Shown: piece after piece, positions 1 to 10,436 of the stretch
Layout: each line of letters opens with the position of its first letter
Position numbering within the stretch: position 1 is the first letter of the stretch
Origin: Tuctoria greenei
Lineage: Eukaryota; Streptophyta; Magnoliopsida; Poales; Poaceae
Assembly: GCA_036927565.1 (NCBI GenBank)
Contig: JAYESD010000001.1
Coordinates: 2,666,001 to 2,730,000 of the forward strand
Length of the DNA stretch: 64,000 nucleotides
Reading direction: 5' to 3'
Notes under the pieces: model-generated
Databases searched by the model: none
What the model saw: only the letters and a program-made list of their open reading frames with translations
Told to the model about the DNA's origin: nothing
Position numbers and translations under genes: made by a program

Positions 1-225
1 CTGTGGTCAATTCAACCGATGTTTACTTCCTCCTACGTCGGATCATCCGGTGTCAACATTCCTCTTCCGAACACCCTTACTGTGCCGTTCGACCGATGAC
101 CCAAACCCTAAACATCGGTCCATCCGATGTCAACAGCAATTCCTAAATATCCTTTCGGTGCCAATCGACCGACGTTGACTTCACCTATCATCGGTCCATC
201 CGGTGTTAAATTTTCGGCTAGGGTT
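1..225. repeat. Near-palindromic repeat cluster upstream of the extra ORF of element A
   Basis: Several copies of a word of the form CATCGGTCCATCCGRTGT or CGGATCATCCG lie between 36 and 212. The arms CGGAT and ATCCG are reverse complements around one base. The same word recurs in the LTR of this element (3475-3855). Element C has an equivalent cluster of a different palindrome in the same place, between pol and its extra ORF. Confidence 0.7.
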
Positions 226-641
226 TGGGGTCCACTATTTAAACCCGCGCGACCGCCGCCGACCTTTCTCTCTCTCCGACGCCTCCCTTTCCATCGCCAC
301 AACCTCCGCCGCCCACTGCAGTGCCGCCGCCGGACGCCGCCGCCGCCGCCGTCCACCGGTCGCCGCCGCCGTCCCTCTGCTCGCGCCGCCGCCGCCGGCG
401 ACCTCCGCGCCACCACTGCCCGGGCCCGCGCACCGCGCCTCCTCCCTCGGCGCCGCCGCCGCCCGTGCCCGCGCACCGCGCCACCTCCGCCGCCGGCAGC
501 CGCCGCCGCCGTGCTCCACCCGCGCCCAAGCGCCACCGCCGCCTCCACGCACCTCTCCCTCCGTCGAAGCACCTCCACCCGAGCAACGCCGTCTTCTCCG
601 GCCCCCGTCGCTAGGTTTTCCCGAGCTCCATCGTCGCTAAG

Positions 642-2807
642 ATGGGTCGTGATCACAAAGGAAAGGGCAAGGCAATCGCGGAGCCCGCCGCGAAGAAGCG
701 CAAACTATCGAAGGATGAGAAGCAGGCTCTAATGGCCGCTCGCGCCACCGAGGAGCGTGAGCGCGGCCGTGGGGGATCCCTGAGGATCCGCGAGGCTAGG
801 CAGCCTCCCGTGATCGACGAATCCGACGCCGAGGAGGAGCCAGTTGAGCCTCTCGTCCGCCGGCGCTCAGCCCGGACGCGTGGGGGTCACATCGAGGCTG
901 CTCCTCGTCCGAGATCGACGGCTGCCGACCGTCGTGAGGACAGGGAGGCCGAGAGGGACATCTACGAGATGGACACGGCCGTCCGTGTCAGTGAGGGAGT
1001 CCGGTTGACGGACTACAGGAAGATGAAGGCCAAGCAACTCCGAAAGCTCAGATGGAGTGTATTGCTTGAGGAGTGGTACCTGCAGCCCCGGGTAGCTTTG
1101 GTGGACAGTCGGTTCTGGACGGTCACGCAGGCGTCTCTCTACGAGACCTACAGACGCCGTGGCCACAAGCTGTTCCAACACAACTACATGGATTGGGCTC
1201 AGCTTGAAGTGGCCGCAGGGACAGAGATCAGGCCGTTCTTTGAGAGGTACAGAGGTCTGGTGCAGCTGCTATCTTATGAGAGAAGTGCTTATGTGGAAGA
1301 GTGGGTCCGTGTCTTCTACGCGACCCTGTACATCTCAGAGGGCAGGAGGTCGATTGCCTTCATGTTCAATGGTCAGCGCTACCAACTCTCGAGGTAGACT
1401 TTGGGGCACATTCTTGAGTTGGACCTGCACGACACCTGCATACACGAGAAGGTCTATGGGCAGGCAGATCCACCGAGGAGGCCACTTACTGGAGGGGTAG
1501 CACCACAGCTGGACGAGATCCGCTCTTTGTTTGGCCCCTCGTTCTCTCCAGACCAGCCGAGAGTTCCAGCTCTCCTGACCCCAGCTGCGCATATTGTGCA
1601 CCTCGCCTTGCGCCGCACGCTCCTGCCGAGGTCAGGTTACTTGGAGGGGTTCACGAGCCTGCAGCAGACCCTCCTGTTCTACATAATGAACGGGATGGAT
1701 TTCGATATCGTGGACATACTCCTATGCGAGATGGAAGACGTAATCACGGATGGGATTGGAATGATGAGGCAGATGGTCTACGGGCACTGGATTAGTTACA
1801 TTTGCTCTATGGTGGTGCCTGAGGGACATACAGCACAAGCCCGGCTAGCTGACGAGAGTGTGACTCGCTTTAGTCACTATCGTACCTCTGCTCCTGGCGA
1901 CCGTCGCCTTGGTCGTCCAGTTGAGCGCCAGGTCCGGGCCCGTCTGTCAGAGGAAGACTGGTCCGACCTAGAGCGGGAGGACGAGAGGCTTGCTGAGGCC
2001 GAGGCTCAGGGGGAGGACCTGCAGCACATGTGGTCTGAGAGCGACACCGACGACAGTGTTGAGGAGTACTTCCCTCCCCCTCCACCTTCACCGAGGCAGC
2101 ACGACGCCGAGGCAGGAGGATCAGCTGCTCCGCCACCGACACCACCTCCTGTGTCCGAGGCGCAGGTGACGCAGCCGTCTGAGCTGACGTCGCTTCTCCA
2201 GCAGATGATCGAGCAGCAGCGCCAGGACAGGCTCGCTGCTGAGCAGGCCAGGGCAGAGCAGGCTGCTCACCTGGCACAGCTGCAGCGGCAGCAGCATGAG
2301 CTCCAGCTGGAGATCGCCCGTCAGAGGCGAGAGGATACGGACCGGTTCACCAACCTGGTAGATCAGATGCACCGCCGTACCCTCGACCAGCAGCAGCAGA
2401 CCCAGCAGGCCATGATGGGGATCCTAGTGTTGATCACCAACCTTTACACTCAGACCGGGATCGCCCTTCCTCCACAGCAGCCTGTACTGGGACTGGCTCC
2501 AGGTGTTGCTCAGGTGCCTACTACTCCTATTCCCTCTATCAGTATGTCACCACTTCTGGCATCCAGCGCACCGATTCACTCACCACTGCCGGCGACAATC
2601 TTGTTCCAGCAGACGCCGGCGTCCGTGGTGAGCGCTCCACTTCCTCCAGCTCCACCGGCACCTCCAGTACCCGCTTCCTCTCCTCCAGCACCGGCAGCGG
2701 ACCCTCCAGCTCCCGCCGCCCCGGCAGCTCCTACGACCGGCGACTCCAGCTCCGACGACTGCGACGGTTCTCAGTTCGTCCTCGCGCCCAGCTCTCAGGG
2801 TCTATAG
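642..2807 (+). pseudogene. Extra ORF of element A, interrupted by one in-frame TAG
   Basis: An ATG at 642 opens a reading frame of 722 codons that is continuous except for a TAG at 1395-1397. The N-terminal part is basic and Lys/Glu-rich (residues 1-50). A central region starting near RFWTVTQASLYETYRR resembles what I recall as the putative plant transposon protein domain, and it aligns by eye with the extra ORF of element C. Past residue 450 the protein is Gln/Glu-rich and probably coiled coil, and the last 100 residues are Pro/Ala-rich. No signal peptide or membrane segment is visible, so an envelope role is not supported although the gene sits where env-like genes sit in Sireviruses. Function unknown. 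The TAG may be a disabling mutation or a readthrough site; one copy cannot decide. Confidence 0.75.
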
Positions 2808-3160
2808 GCGTTCTGATCCCTTTTTGGTGTCTTGATGCCAAAGGGGGAGAAGATGTAGAAGAGTCAGAGGGAGTGGTAGTCTCAGGGGGAGTATAGGGGG
2901 AGTGTGTGTGTGTGTGCTTATCCTTATTCATGCTTGAGTACTCTTTTGTAATAATTTTAATTAAGCACTCTTTCATTTGTCTCATTTGCTTATGATTTTA
3001 ATCAATTGAGCTTTTCGCACCACAAATTTCTTTTGCGTTTTACAAGCTTAATGTGTCCTATGCTGTATTCATTGCATATATACTTGAGTATTATCATCAA
3101 ATTCATTATTATTGTGCTTTAAATTATTGTGTTGTCATCAATCACCAAAAAGGGGGAGAT
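2808..3160 (+). other. Noncoding tail of element A with repeated polypurine tracts
   Basis: No gene is present. Purine runs with a GGGGGAG core occur near 2840, 2885 and 2897, and the last one (about 3146-3160) directly abuts the LTR start. The last copy is the probable plus-strand priming site. Multiple polypurine tracts before the 3' LTR are a known feature of Sireviruses, and the same arrangement is seen in element C. A short TG run lies at 2901-2914. Confidence 0.7.
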
Positions 3161-4536
3161 TGAAAGCATCTAGGCCCCATGAGGTACGGTTTCGGTGATT
3201 AATGACAACCATTCGATATTACTAATGAATTTGTGAATGCAAGGTCTCAACAACACTCAATCAAATGAAATCAAAATTACATTGGAGACCCATATAAAAT
3301 CAACGAATGAGATCAAATCAAATCATATGAAGACAAGAAGTGAAAGCTCTAACTTGATATCACTCAATGCTTGAAGACAATCAAAACAACAGTTCAAACA
3401 AGTGTCAAAGAGGTCACAAGTTCAAATTCCAAAAGAACAACTCAAAACAACTCGAAGTCAACAAGTTGAACACACCGGATCATCCGATGGTCTTTGAGTT
3501 GACACACACCGGTCGAGTTGGTTCAACTGAAGAAGAAGACCTCAGAAAAATGCACTCACCGGATCATCCGATGTGAGTGGCTTAGTGACATCGGTCCATC
3601 ATCACAGATTGCAATACCATTGGACCAAGTGAAGCACCGGATCATCCGATGTGCAGACTTACACACATCGGTCGATCACTCCAGTGAGCCTCAAGATCAA
3701 GCAAAATTCTGGAGGAAGAGCCACCGGATCATCCGATGAGAAGACAGATCAACATCGGTCTTACAACGGTCATATCTGACACAGTGACATCAGCTAATTT
3801 GGCTTTGACCGATGTTAACCGAAGGGGAGACATCGGATCATCCGGTGTTCGCAGAGAAGTGATGTCAGCCTACTTTTCCAACGGCTATCTCGTGGAGGCT
3901 GGCTATTTATACCCCTTCAACCTGTCAAATCGATGAGACTTGAAGCCCAGACATACTCTACACATCCTAGAGCATTCAAGCAATAGAGCTACCACTTTCA
4001 CATCATTTGTTCATCATTTGTACACCAAGAGATAGGCTAGAACTAGCTAGAGATAGTGCTTGGGTGCCTCCATTCTTGGTGATTGGAGTCTCTAGTGTAG
4101 TGAGAGCCCAAAGGGAGTGACCCTTAATGTGTGTGACTTCCGGAGCTTGCCAAGAGGATTGTGGAAGCCCGGAGGATCCCAAAGTGTACAAGGCTTGAGC
4201 TCCACCTTGCCGAGGTTGGCGAACGGAGAAGAATAGTGAAGAAGCCCCTTGTCTCGGTGACTTGGGAGTGGCAAAACCCTTCGGTGGGTGCCACAACGTG
4301 GATGTAGGAAGATCCTTGTGATCTTACCGAACCACGGGATAAACTCCGTGTCCCTTGAGCGTTTGCATCCCTCTCCCCTTTTACTCTTATGCAATCTTCA
4401 TTCCGCAACTTTAATTTATATTGATTGCATAGTTTAATTGCATAGGGAATTGGGCTTTAGGTTGTTAATCTTAATTGCTTTAAAATTTGAAAGAAAGCCC
4501 AATTCACCCCCCCTCTTGGGCGTTTCGATCCTTACA
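3161..4536 (+). repeat. 3' LTR of element A
   Basis: The boundaries are the polypurine tract plus TG on the left and ..TTACA followed by gypsy gag sequence on the right, giving 1376 bp. Five copies of CGGATCATCCG lie between 3475 and 3855, interleaved with half-sites of the form CATCGGTC. A TATA-like CTATTTATA lies near 3900. A distal block containing CGGGATAAACTCCGTGTC (near 4335) resembles the block CGGGATAAAATCCTTGTGTC in the LTR of element C. Small ORFs inside the LTR are not credible genes. Confidence 0.8.
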
Positions 4537-5619
4537 GCGACCTCGACCGTCTTCTGAAGACGGTGGCAAACCCAAGGTGTGGTGTCCAATTCACAAAACG
4601 GACAGCCACAGTTTGGAAGACTGCTGGGAGGTCCAAAACCTTGCCGAGCGCTACAACAAGCGTCGGGAAGAAGCTCTTTTCTGACAGAGGGAAGGAAAAC
4701 AAAAAGTTGACGAAGCTCCGGCTGAAGAGGAGTTAGGTTTTCAGGATCCCAAAAAGGTCCTGAAGGCCGTCTACACCTCCGTCGATGACGATTCTGACGT
4801 CTCTGACAACGAGCGTCGAAAGACCATGAACACCATTTTTGGTGGATCATGGGACATCACCTCCCACCGCATCCTCAAGACAATGCGTCGGGACATGGCT
4901 GTTGTAGCTCCTACAGGCAGGGCGGAGCCTCATCAGAAGTGGATGGACACAACCATCACTTTTGATGCTTCGGACTGCCCTCAAAGCATGGTTGGAGCAG
5001 GCCAGCTACCCTTGATGGTATCTCCCACCGTCAATAACATCTAGCTCCACCATGTTATGGTAGACGGAGGTTCGGGGTTGAACCTCATAAGCTTCGAAGC
5101 TTTTACCAAGCTTCAGCTCCGACCTTCGGATCTCCATCCCTCCCGACCTTTCTCTGGAGTAGGTCCGGGAGCCATTACCCCACTCGGTGCTATTACCCTC
5201 CCCGTTACCTTCGGGACCCGGGAGAAGTATCGCACCGAGAAGTTGGTCTTTGACGTTGCTCGATCAACTTACCCTTCAACGCCATCTTGGGCAGGACTGC
5301 TTTGTACAAATTCATGGCAGCTGCTCATTATGGCTACTTGGTGTTAAAGATGCCAACACCAGTAGGCGTTCTCCGGATCCGTGGAGATCGTACTGCCGGA
5401 GTAACTGCTCTCGAAGAACTTCATGCGCTTACTACGGCGCAAGAGGAGGACTCCAGGCAGGAACAAGCTCCGAAACCCCCGAGCATTCGTCAGCGAGGCT
5501 CGACTTCTGCACCTCGTGTGAAGCCAAGCGGCGACACCGACATTCCCGTCAAAGTCGTCCAAATCGGTTCCGATGCCACTCAGACCACCCGTATATTGGG
5601 AGGACTGAATGACAAATAG
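4537..5619 (+). pseudogene. Element G gag (3' part) and protease
   Basis: The frame starts within gag near the Cys/His motif CPIHKTDSHSLEDC (from about 4590), which lies next to the cut made by element A. The protease carries the active-site stretch MVDGGSGLNL (5057 on). In-frame stops at 4682-4684 and 5042-5044 are absent from the related copy H, so they are private mutations. A single-base indel near 5262-5285 shifts the frame once. The region ends at the TAG at 5617-5619, which is also present at the same codon in copies H and E and is treated separately. Confidence 0.8.
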
Positions 5620-8600
5620 GAACTCGCGCTCATCGCTTTCCTCCGGGCTAATGTTGACGTGTTTGCCTGGCAACCGTCACAAATGTCTGGGATCCCCAGG
5701 GAAGTGATTGAGCACAATCTGAAGATCTACCCTGACGCCCGGCCCGTACACCAGAAGCTTCGGAAGCAGTCTGTGGAGCGACATAACTTCATTCGACAAG
5801 AAGTGAAGAAGTTGCTCGAAGCTGGATTTATTCGAGAAGTCTTCCATCCAAAATGGCTGGCAAACCCAGTCGTTGTACCCAAGGCCAGCGGGAAGCTTCG
5901 GATGTGTATCGACTACACAACACTAAATAAGGCATGCCCAAAAGATCCATTCCCACTACCTAGAATAGATCAGATAGTGGATTCCACCTCCGGGTGTGAA
6001 TTACTGTGTTTCTTAGACGCATATTCTGGGTATCATCAAATCAGAATGTCTAGGGAAGATGAAGAGCATACCTCTTTTATCACAGTAGATGGATTGTACT
6101 GTTATACAGCCATGCCATTTGGTCTCAAGAATGCAGCTTCAACCTTTGTACGAGCTATGTACAAAACTTTTGAAGAACTCATTAGAGACATAGTGGAAGT
6201 GTACGTTGATGACATTGTGGTCAAGGTCAAGAACAAGGAGTCACTCCTTGACACCTTACAGGCTGTCTTCGACAAGTTGCGGGTCACACGCACAAAGCTA
6301 AACCCAGACAAGTGTGTCTTCGGGGTTAGCTCCGGAAAACTTCTTGGTTTCCTGCTAAGTCACTGGGGCATAGAAGCTAATCCGACGAAGATCAAAGCCA
6401 TTGAAGGCATGCGGCCACCAGCCCGCATCAAGGATGTCCAAAAGCTGACTGGATGTCTAGCAGCCCTTAGCCGGTTTATTTCAAGACTGGCGGAACGGGC
6501 ACTTCCCTTCTTCAAGATATTGAGGAAGTTCGGACTATTCCAATGGTCTGAAGAAGCAGAAAAGGCGTTCCAGGAGCTAAAACAGTTTCTCACCATCCTA
6601 CCAACCCTGGTAGCTCCGAACCTTGGTGAGCCTTTGCTGCTTTACATTTCAGCAATTGACAAAGTCGTCAGTATGGTCCTGGTTGCGGAGAGACCAGAAC
6701 GATCCCATGCTCAGGAATCCAGACCCCTCCGGGAGGGTCCGGAGGTTCCTGAAAGCGAGTCTGGGTCCCAGCTCCTTGACTTGAGTTCACAAAAAGTTAC
6801 TTCAGAAGACTCAGACCCCTCCAGGAGGGTCCAGGTCGCTTCTGAAGAAGCTCTGGGTCCCTCCAGCCAGGACCCGGAGGTCCCCGAATAAGGTCTGGAT
6901 CCCTCAGGGAGGATCCGGGTCAGTGAAGAGGAAGCTTCGGGCCCCTCCGGGAGGGTCCGGACCATCCAGCGCCCAGTGTACTTCATTAGTGAAGTATTTC
7001 ATGACGCCAAGACTCGATACCTAGAGGTGCATAAGCTGCTCTATGCAGTTCTCATTGCCTCCAGGAAGCTTCACCATTACTTCCAAGCTCACAAGATTTT
7101 AGTGGTGACCTCTTACCCACTTCGAGCAATCTTGCATAATCCCAATTCAACTGGGAATATTGCAAAGTGGGCAACGGAATTGGCTGAATTCGATCTCGAA
7201 TTCATTTCAAGGCAAGCAATCAAGAGTCAAGCATTGGCGGATTTTGTGGCGGAATGGACTCCCTCTCCATCAAATCCTGGGGGCCCCAGTGAGCAGAAGC
7301 CGGAACACAAGGCTACGGTCTTCACCAAGCCTCACTGGACCCTCTACTTCGACGGCTCCATGCAAAAGCAGGGTGCCGAAGCTGGAATCCTTCTCCTCGC
7401 ACCAACTGGAGAGAAGGTAAAATACATGGTACACCTTGACTTCAAGGCGACCAACAACATGGCGGAATATGAAGCACTCATTTACGGACTAAGGGTGGCA
7501 CTGTCATATGGTGTCAAGCAACTGCTGGTCAAGGGAGATTCACAGCTCATCATTAAGCAAGTGAAGGGTGAATGCTCCTGCAACAATCTCCAGCTAGCTG
7601 CTTACCTCCTTGAAGTCCAGATTCAGAAAGACTTCGAAGTCCTAGATCTCCACCATGTCCAACGTGCCCACAACGCTGAAGCCGACAAACTCTCTACGAA
7701 AGCGTCAACCGGAGCTCCGGAACCTAACGGAACTTTTGTTCGGAGGTTGTCAAATCCCACAGCTCAGCCTGCCGAACTGAGCGAAGGGGGCGAGATCAGC
7801 ATCCCAAAGCTGACGGTCCTGATGGCCCTATTACCATGGCAGCCATCAAGGGTCGTAGGTGCTGCTGGAAGCTCCGAGCAACCCAGCACGCAAGACTCAA
7901 ATGCGCAAGTTAGCTCTGACGCATGGATCTCGGAGATCCGGAGCTACTTGAAAGACAACATCCTTCCTGACGATGAAGTATCCGCTGACCGATAGTCAGA
8001 TTGGCTAAAAGATACACGTTGGTAGAAGGGGATCTCTACCGGCGCGGTGCCAATAGCGTCCTAATGCGGTGCATCACAAGGGAAGAAGGCTGTGAGCTCC
8101 TCGCAGAAATCCATGGAGGCGAGTGTGGGAACCACGCGTCTTCCTGCACGCTAGTCGATAAAGCCTTCCGGCATGGCTTCTACTTGCCTAGAGCACTCCA
8201 GGATGCAACTGAGCTGGTGAAGAAATGTGAAGCATGTCAATTTCATGCAAAGCAAATTCACACACCGGCTCAGCCTCTACAAATGATACCTCCTACATGG
8301 ACCTTCGCCGTGTGGGGGATGGACATCTTGGGACCTTTCCCAAGAGCCATCGGAGGTTACAAGTTCCTGTATGTCGCCATTGACAAGTTCACCAAGTGGC
8401 CGGAAGCAACTCCAGTTGTGACAATAAACAAGCAATCTGCTATCAATTTTTTGCAGTCCATCGTATGCAGATTTGGAGTCCCAAACAAAGTCATTACTGA
8501 TAACAGGACCCAATTCACAAGCTCTGCATTTCAAGGGTATTGCGAAGACCTCGACATTCAAGTTTGCTACGCCTCCGTAGCTCATCCGGCAAGCAATGAC

Positions 8601-9152
8601 CAGGACGAGAGAGCAAATGCTGAAATCCTGAAAGGGCTCAAAACGCGCACCTATGAGTGCTTGAAAAAACATGGAGCCAACTGGATTGAAGAGATTCCGC
8701 CCACTCTATGGGCCAACAGGACAACTCCAAACCGGTCAACTGGAGAGACACCCTTCTTCCTGGTGTACGAAGCTGAAGCAATCCTTCCTCCGGAAATCAC
8801 CTTGGGGTCACTCCGGGTCCGGACCTTCGACGAAGCCACGCATGATCAGCTCCGGCGTGAAGACCTAGACCTCCTTGAGGAGGGAAGGTGCCAAGCAGCT
8901 GTTTGGAATGCCCGATACTGCCAACGGCGCTATCATCAACGGCATGTACACAACCGATAGCTTGAGGAAGGCGATCTGGTGCTACGAAGAATACAATCCA
9001 GAGAAGGGTTAAACAAACTCTCCCCCAACTGGGAAGGACCCTTCCGAGTGATCAAAGTATCCCGTCCCGGAAGCGTTCGCTTGGCAACCGAGGATGGGAC
9101 ACCTCTCCCAGATCCTTGGAACATTGAGCACCTCCGTAAGTTCTACACCTAA
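5620..9152 (+). pseudogene. Element G pol: RT, two RNase H domains and integrase
   Basis: RT spans about 5780-6400 and has the catalytic motif YVDD (about 6201) plus the conserved DAYSGYHQI and MPFGLKNA stretches. A repetitive tether follows (6715-6965). The first RNase H-like domain is at 6976-7250. The second, with YFDGSMQKQG and NNMAEYEAL, is at about 7330-7720. Integrase begins near 8040 with an HHCC zinc finger, then MDILGP, TDNRTQF and DERANAEI supplying the D, D and E; the usual Gly after TDN is Arg here. In-frame stops lie at 6889-6891 and 8958-8960, and a one-base frameshift lies near 7990-8000. The frame ends at TAA 9150-9152. This copy is not functional. Confidence 0.85.
6715..6965 (+). 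repeat. GC-rich repetitive tether between RT and RNase H of element G
   Basis: Four copies of a quasi-palindromic word close to GACCCCTCCGGGAGGGTCC occur near 6722, 6811, 6897 and 6930, separated by Ser/Glu-rich coding sequence. The stretch stays in the polyprotein frame apart from the TAA at 6889. Codon-level composition (Pro, Ser, Glu, Arg) differs from the flanking enzyme domains, so it looks like a repeat expansion in the linker rather than part of either fold. Confidence 0.6.
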
Positions 9153-10436
9153 TATCACGGAGGTGAGTCTGTAGTAACTTGAGGTGTATGTTATAGAGTC
9201 ATTGTACAAAGTCGGGTAGTTCCTCCGGGAGAACAGCCGGACCTTTCCCGGAAGGTCCGCAATGTTCATGCAACGCTTGTCACAGTCTCAGGACTAAAAG
9301 TGTTGCTAGCTACCCTGGGTCAAACGAGAAATGAAACACGCTTAGCCTGGTTCCGTACCCTAAGAGTGTACTTGTTTCCCCTGTACACCGGACCTATAAT
9401 GAAAGACATCTTCATGTGAAACAGACTCCACGTGCATTTACTTTGTACAGGCTCAACATTTTTTATTTTTCTCTTTCTTGTCTATAACAAGGACGTGCAA
9501 TTCTTAAGAAATTTTAGTTCGACCGGTTCATATACGATTCGAGCTGTATTGTCAATTCTTTTGGATTCAAATATTGTTCATGCCCACTTGCCTGAATGCC
9601 GCCAAGCCAATCTAGGGCCGGAGTGTTCTATCGACTTAGCCTGGTCAAGCACCCTAAGTACGTCACTCTACCTACACCTCGGCAGGCCGAAGTAAGGCGG
9701 GTCCAAGTACAATTGGATCCGAAAGAAAGAAGGCAATGCATTCGGTTGCATTCAGAATTGTGTTTGACCTAAAATTTTCTTGAGAATCGTAAGCCACGAC
9801 GAAGTTATAGGCAAGGAGCGAATTTTACTATTTTTCTTGGCTTCAGTATGCAGGAAAAATAAAGAATCCACGTTGATGGAGAAAAGCCGGAGCTGACAAA
9901 GCTCCGACTCCCCCTAGGTGGCTTATAATCGATGTTAAACATTGAAAACAAGCATCACCGGAGCAACCAAGCTCTGGTAAAGCTAGGGGGGCCAGCCGTC
10001 GACGCAGAATAAAAGATGGTGAGAAGATTCCACAAACGGAGTCTGCTGCCGACAAACTACGCATTGGCAAAGGTCACTGCCGGAGCTACTAAGCTCCGAC
10101 ACCCCGGAGGTCTAACTATCGATGCTCTACGCGTTTATAGGAACTACTGCCAGAGCTACTGAGCTCCGACAACCTCAGGGGGCCTTCACTATCGAAGACT
10201 TCAGACATACATTCTACAAGTTCAAAGCAAACGAGTCTTCAACAAAACACAATATCCTCTTGGTACATGTTCACAATCAAATTGTGTACATCTACCAGGG
10301 GGTCAAGTGAAGACAAAAGTGTTGAAGACAAAAAACGAAATTCGCAAAAATTTGGATTTCATTCATCTAGAGACAAGGGATTACAAAATTGGGGAAGAAA
10401 AAAGAAAGAATACAAGTGAGATCTACAGAGATGGTC
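9153..10436 (+). other. Noncoding stretch of element G with repeated stem-loops
   Basis: No gene is visible. Four related units near 9880, 9955, 10078 and 10146 each carry a hairpin of the type CCGGAGCT, 5-7 bases, AGCTCCG, followed by a C/G run and, in three of the four, a TATCGA or AATCGATG-like word. The second unit is the most degraded. Two other similar segments, both containing AGCCTGGT and ACCCTAAG, lie near 9345 and 9640. The short ORFs here show no family resemblance. Confidence 0.55.

Larger units (their letters stand above)
1..4536 (+). mobile_element. Element A: 3' part of a Sirevirus-like Ty1/copia retrotransposon
   Basis: This is the 3' end of a large copia element. In order it has a repeat-rich spacer, an extra ORF (642-2807), a run of polypurine tracts ending AAAAAGGGGGAGAT, and a 3' LTR beginning TGAAAG at 3161 and ending TTACA at 4536. 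Element C in this window has the same order after its pol, so A's gag, pol and 5' LTR are inferred to lie left of the window. The LTR is followed directly by gypsy gag sequence (GCGACCTCGACCG), so A sits inside element G and GCGAC is the expected 5-bp target duplication. Assignment rests on architecture and on similarity to C; no RT of A is visible. Confidence 0.8.

Noticed and set aside
108..656. Overlapping 100-200 residue open frames on both strands in 108-740
   Set aside because: Very GC-rich repeats of CCGCCG open all frames; composition is Pro/Arg/Ala only and there is no domain. It is the leader of the element A extra ORF.
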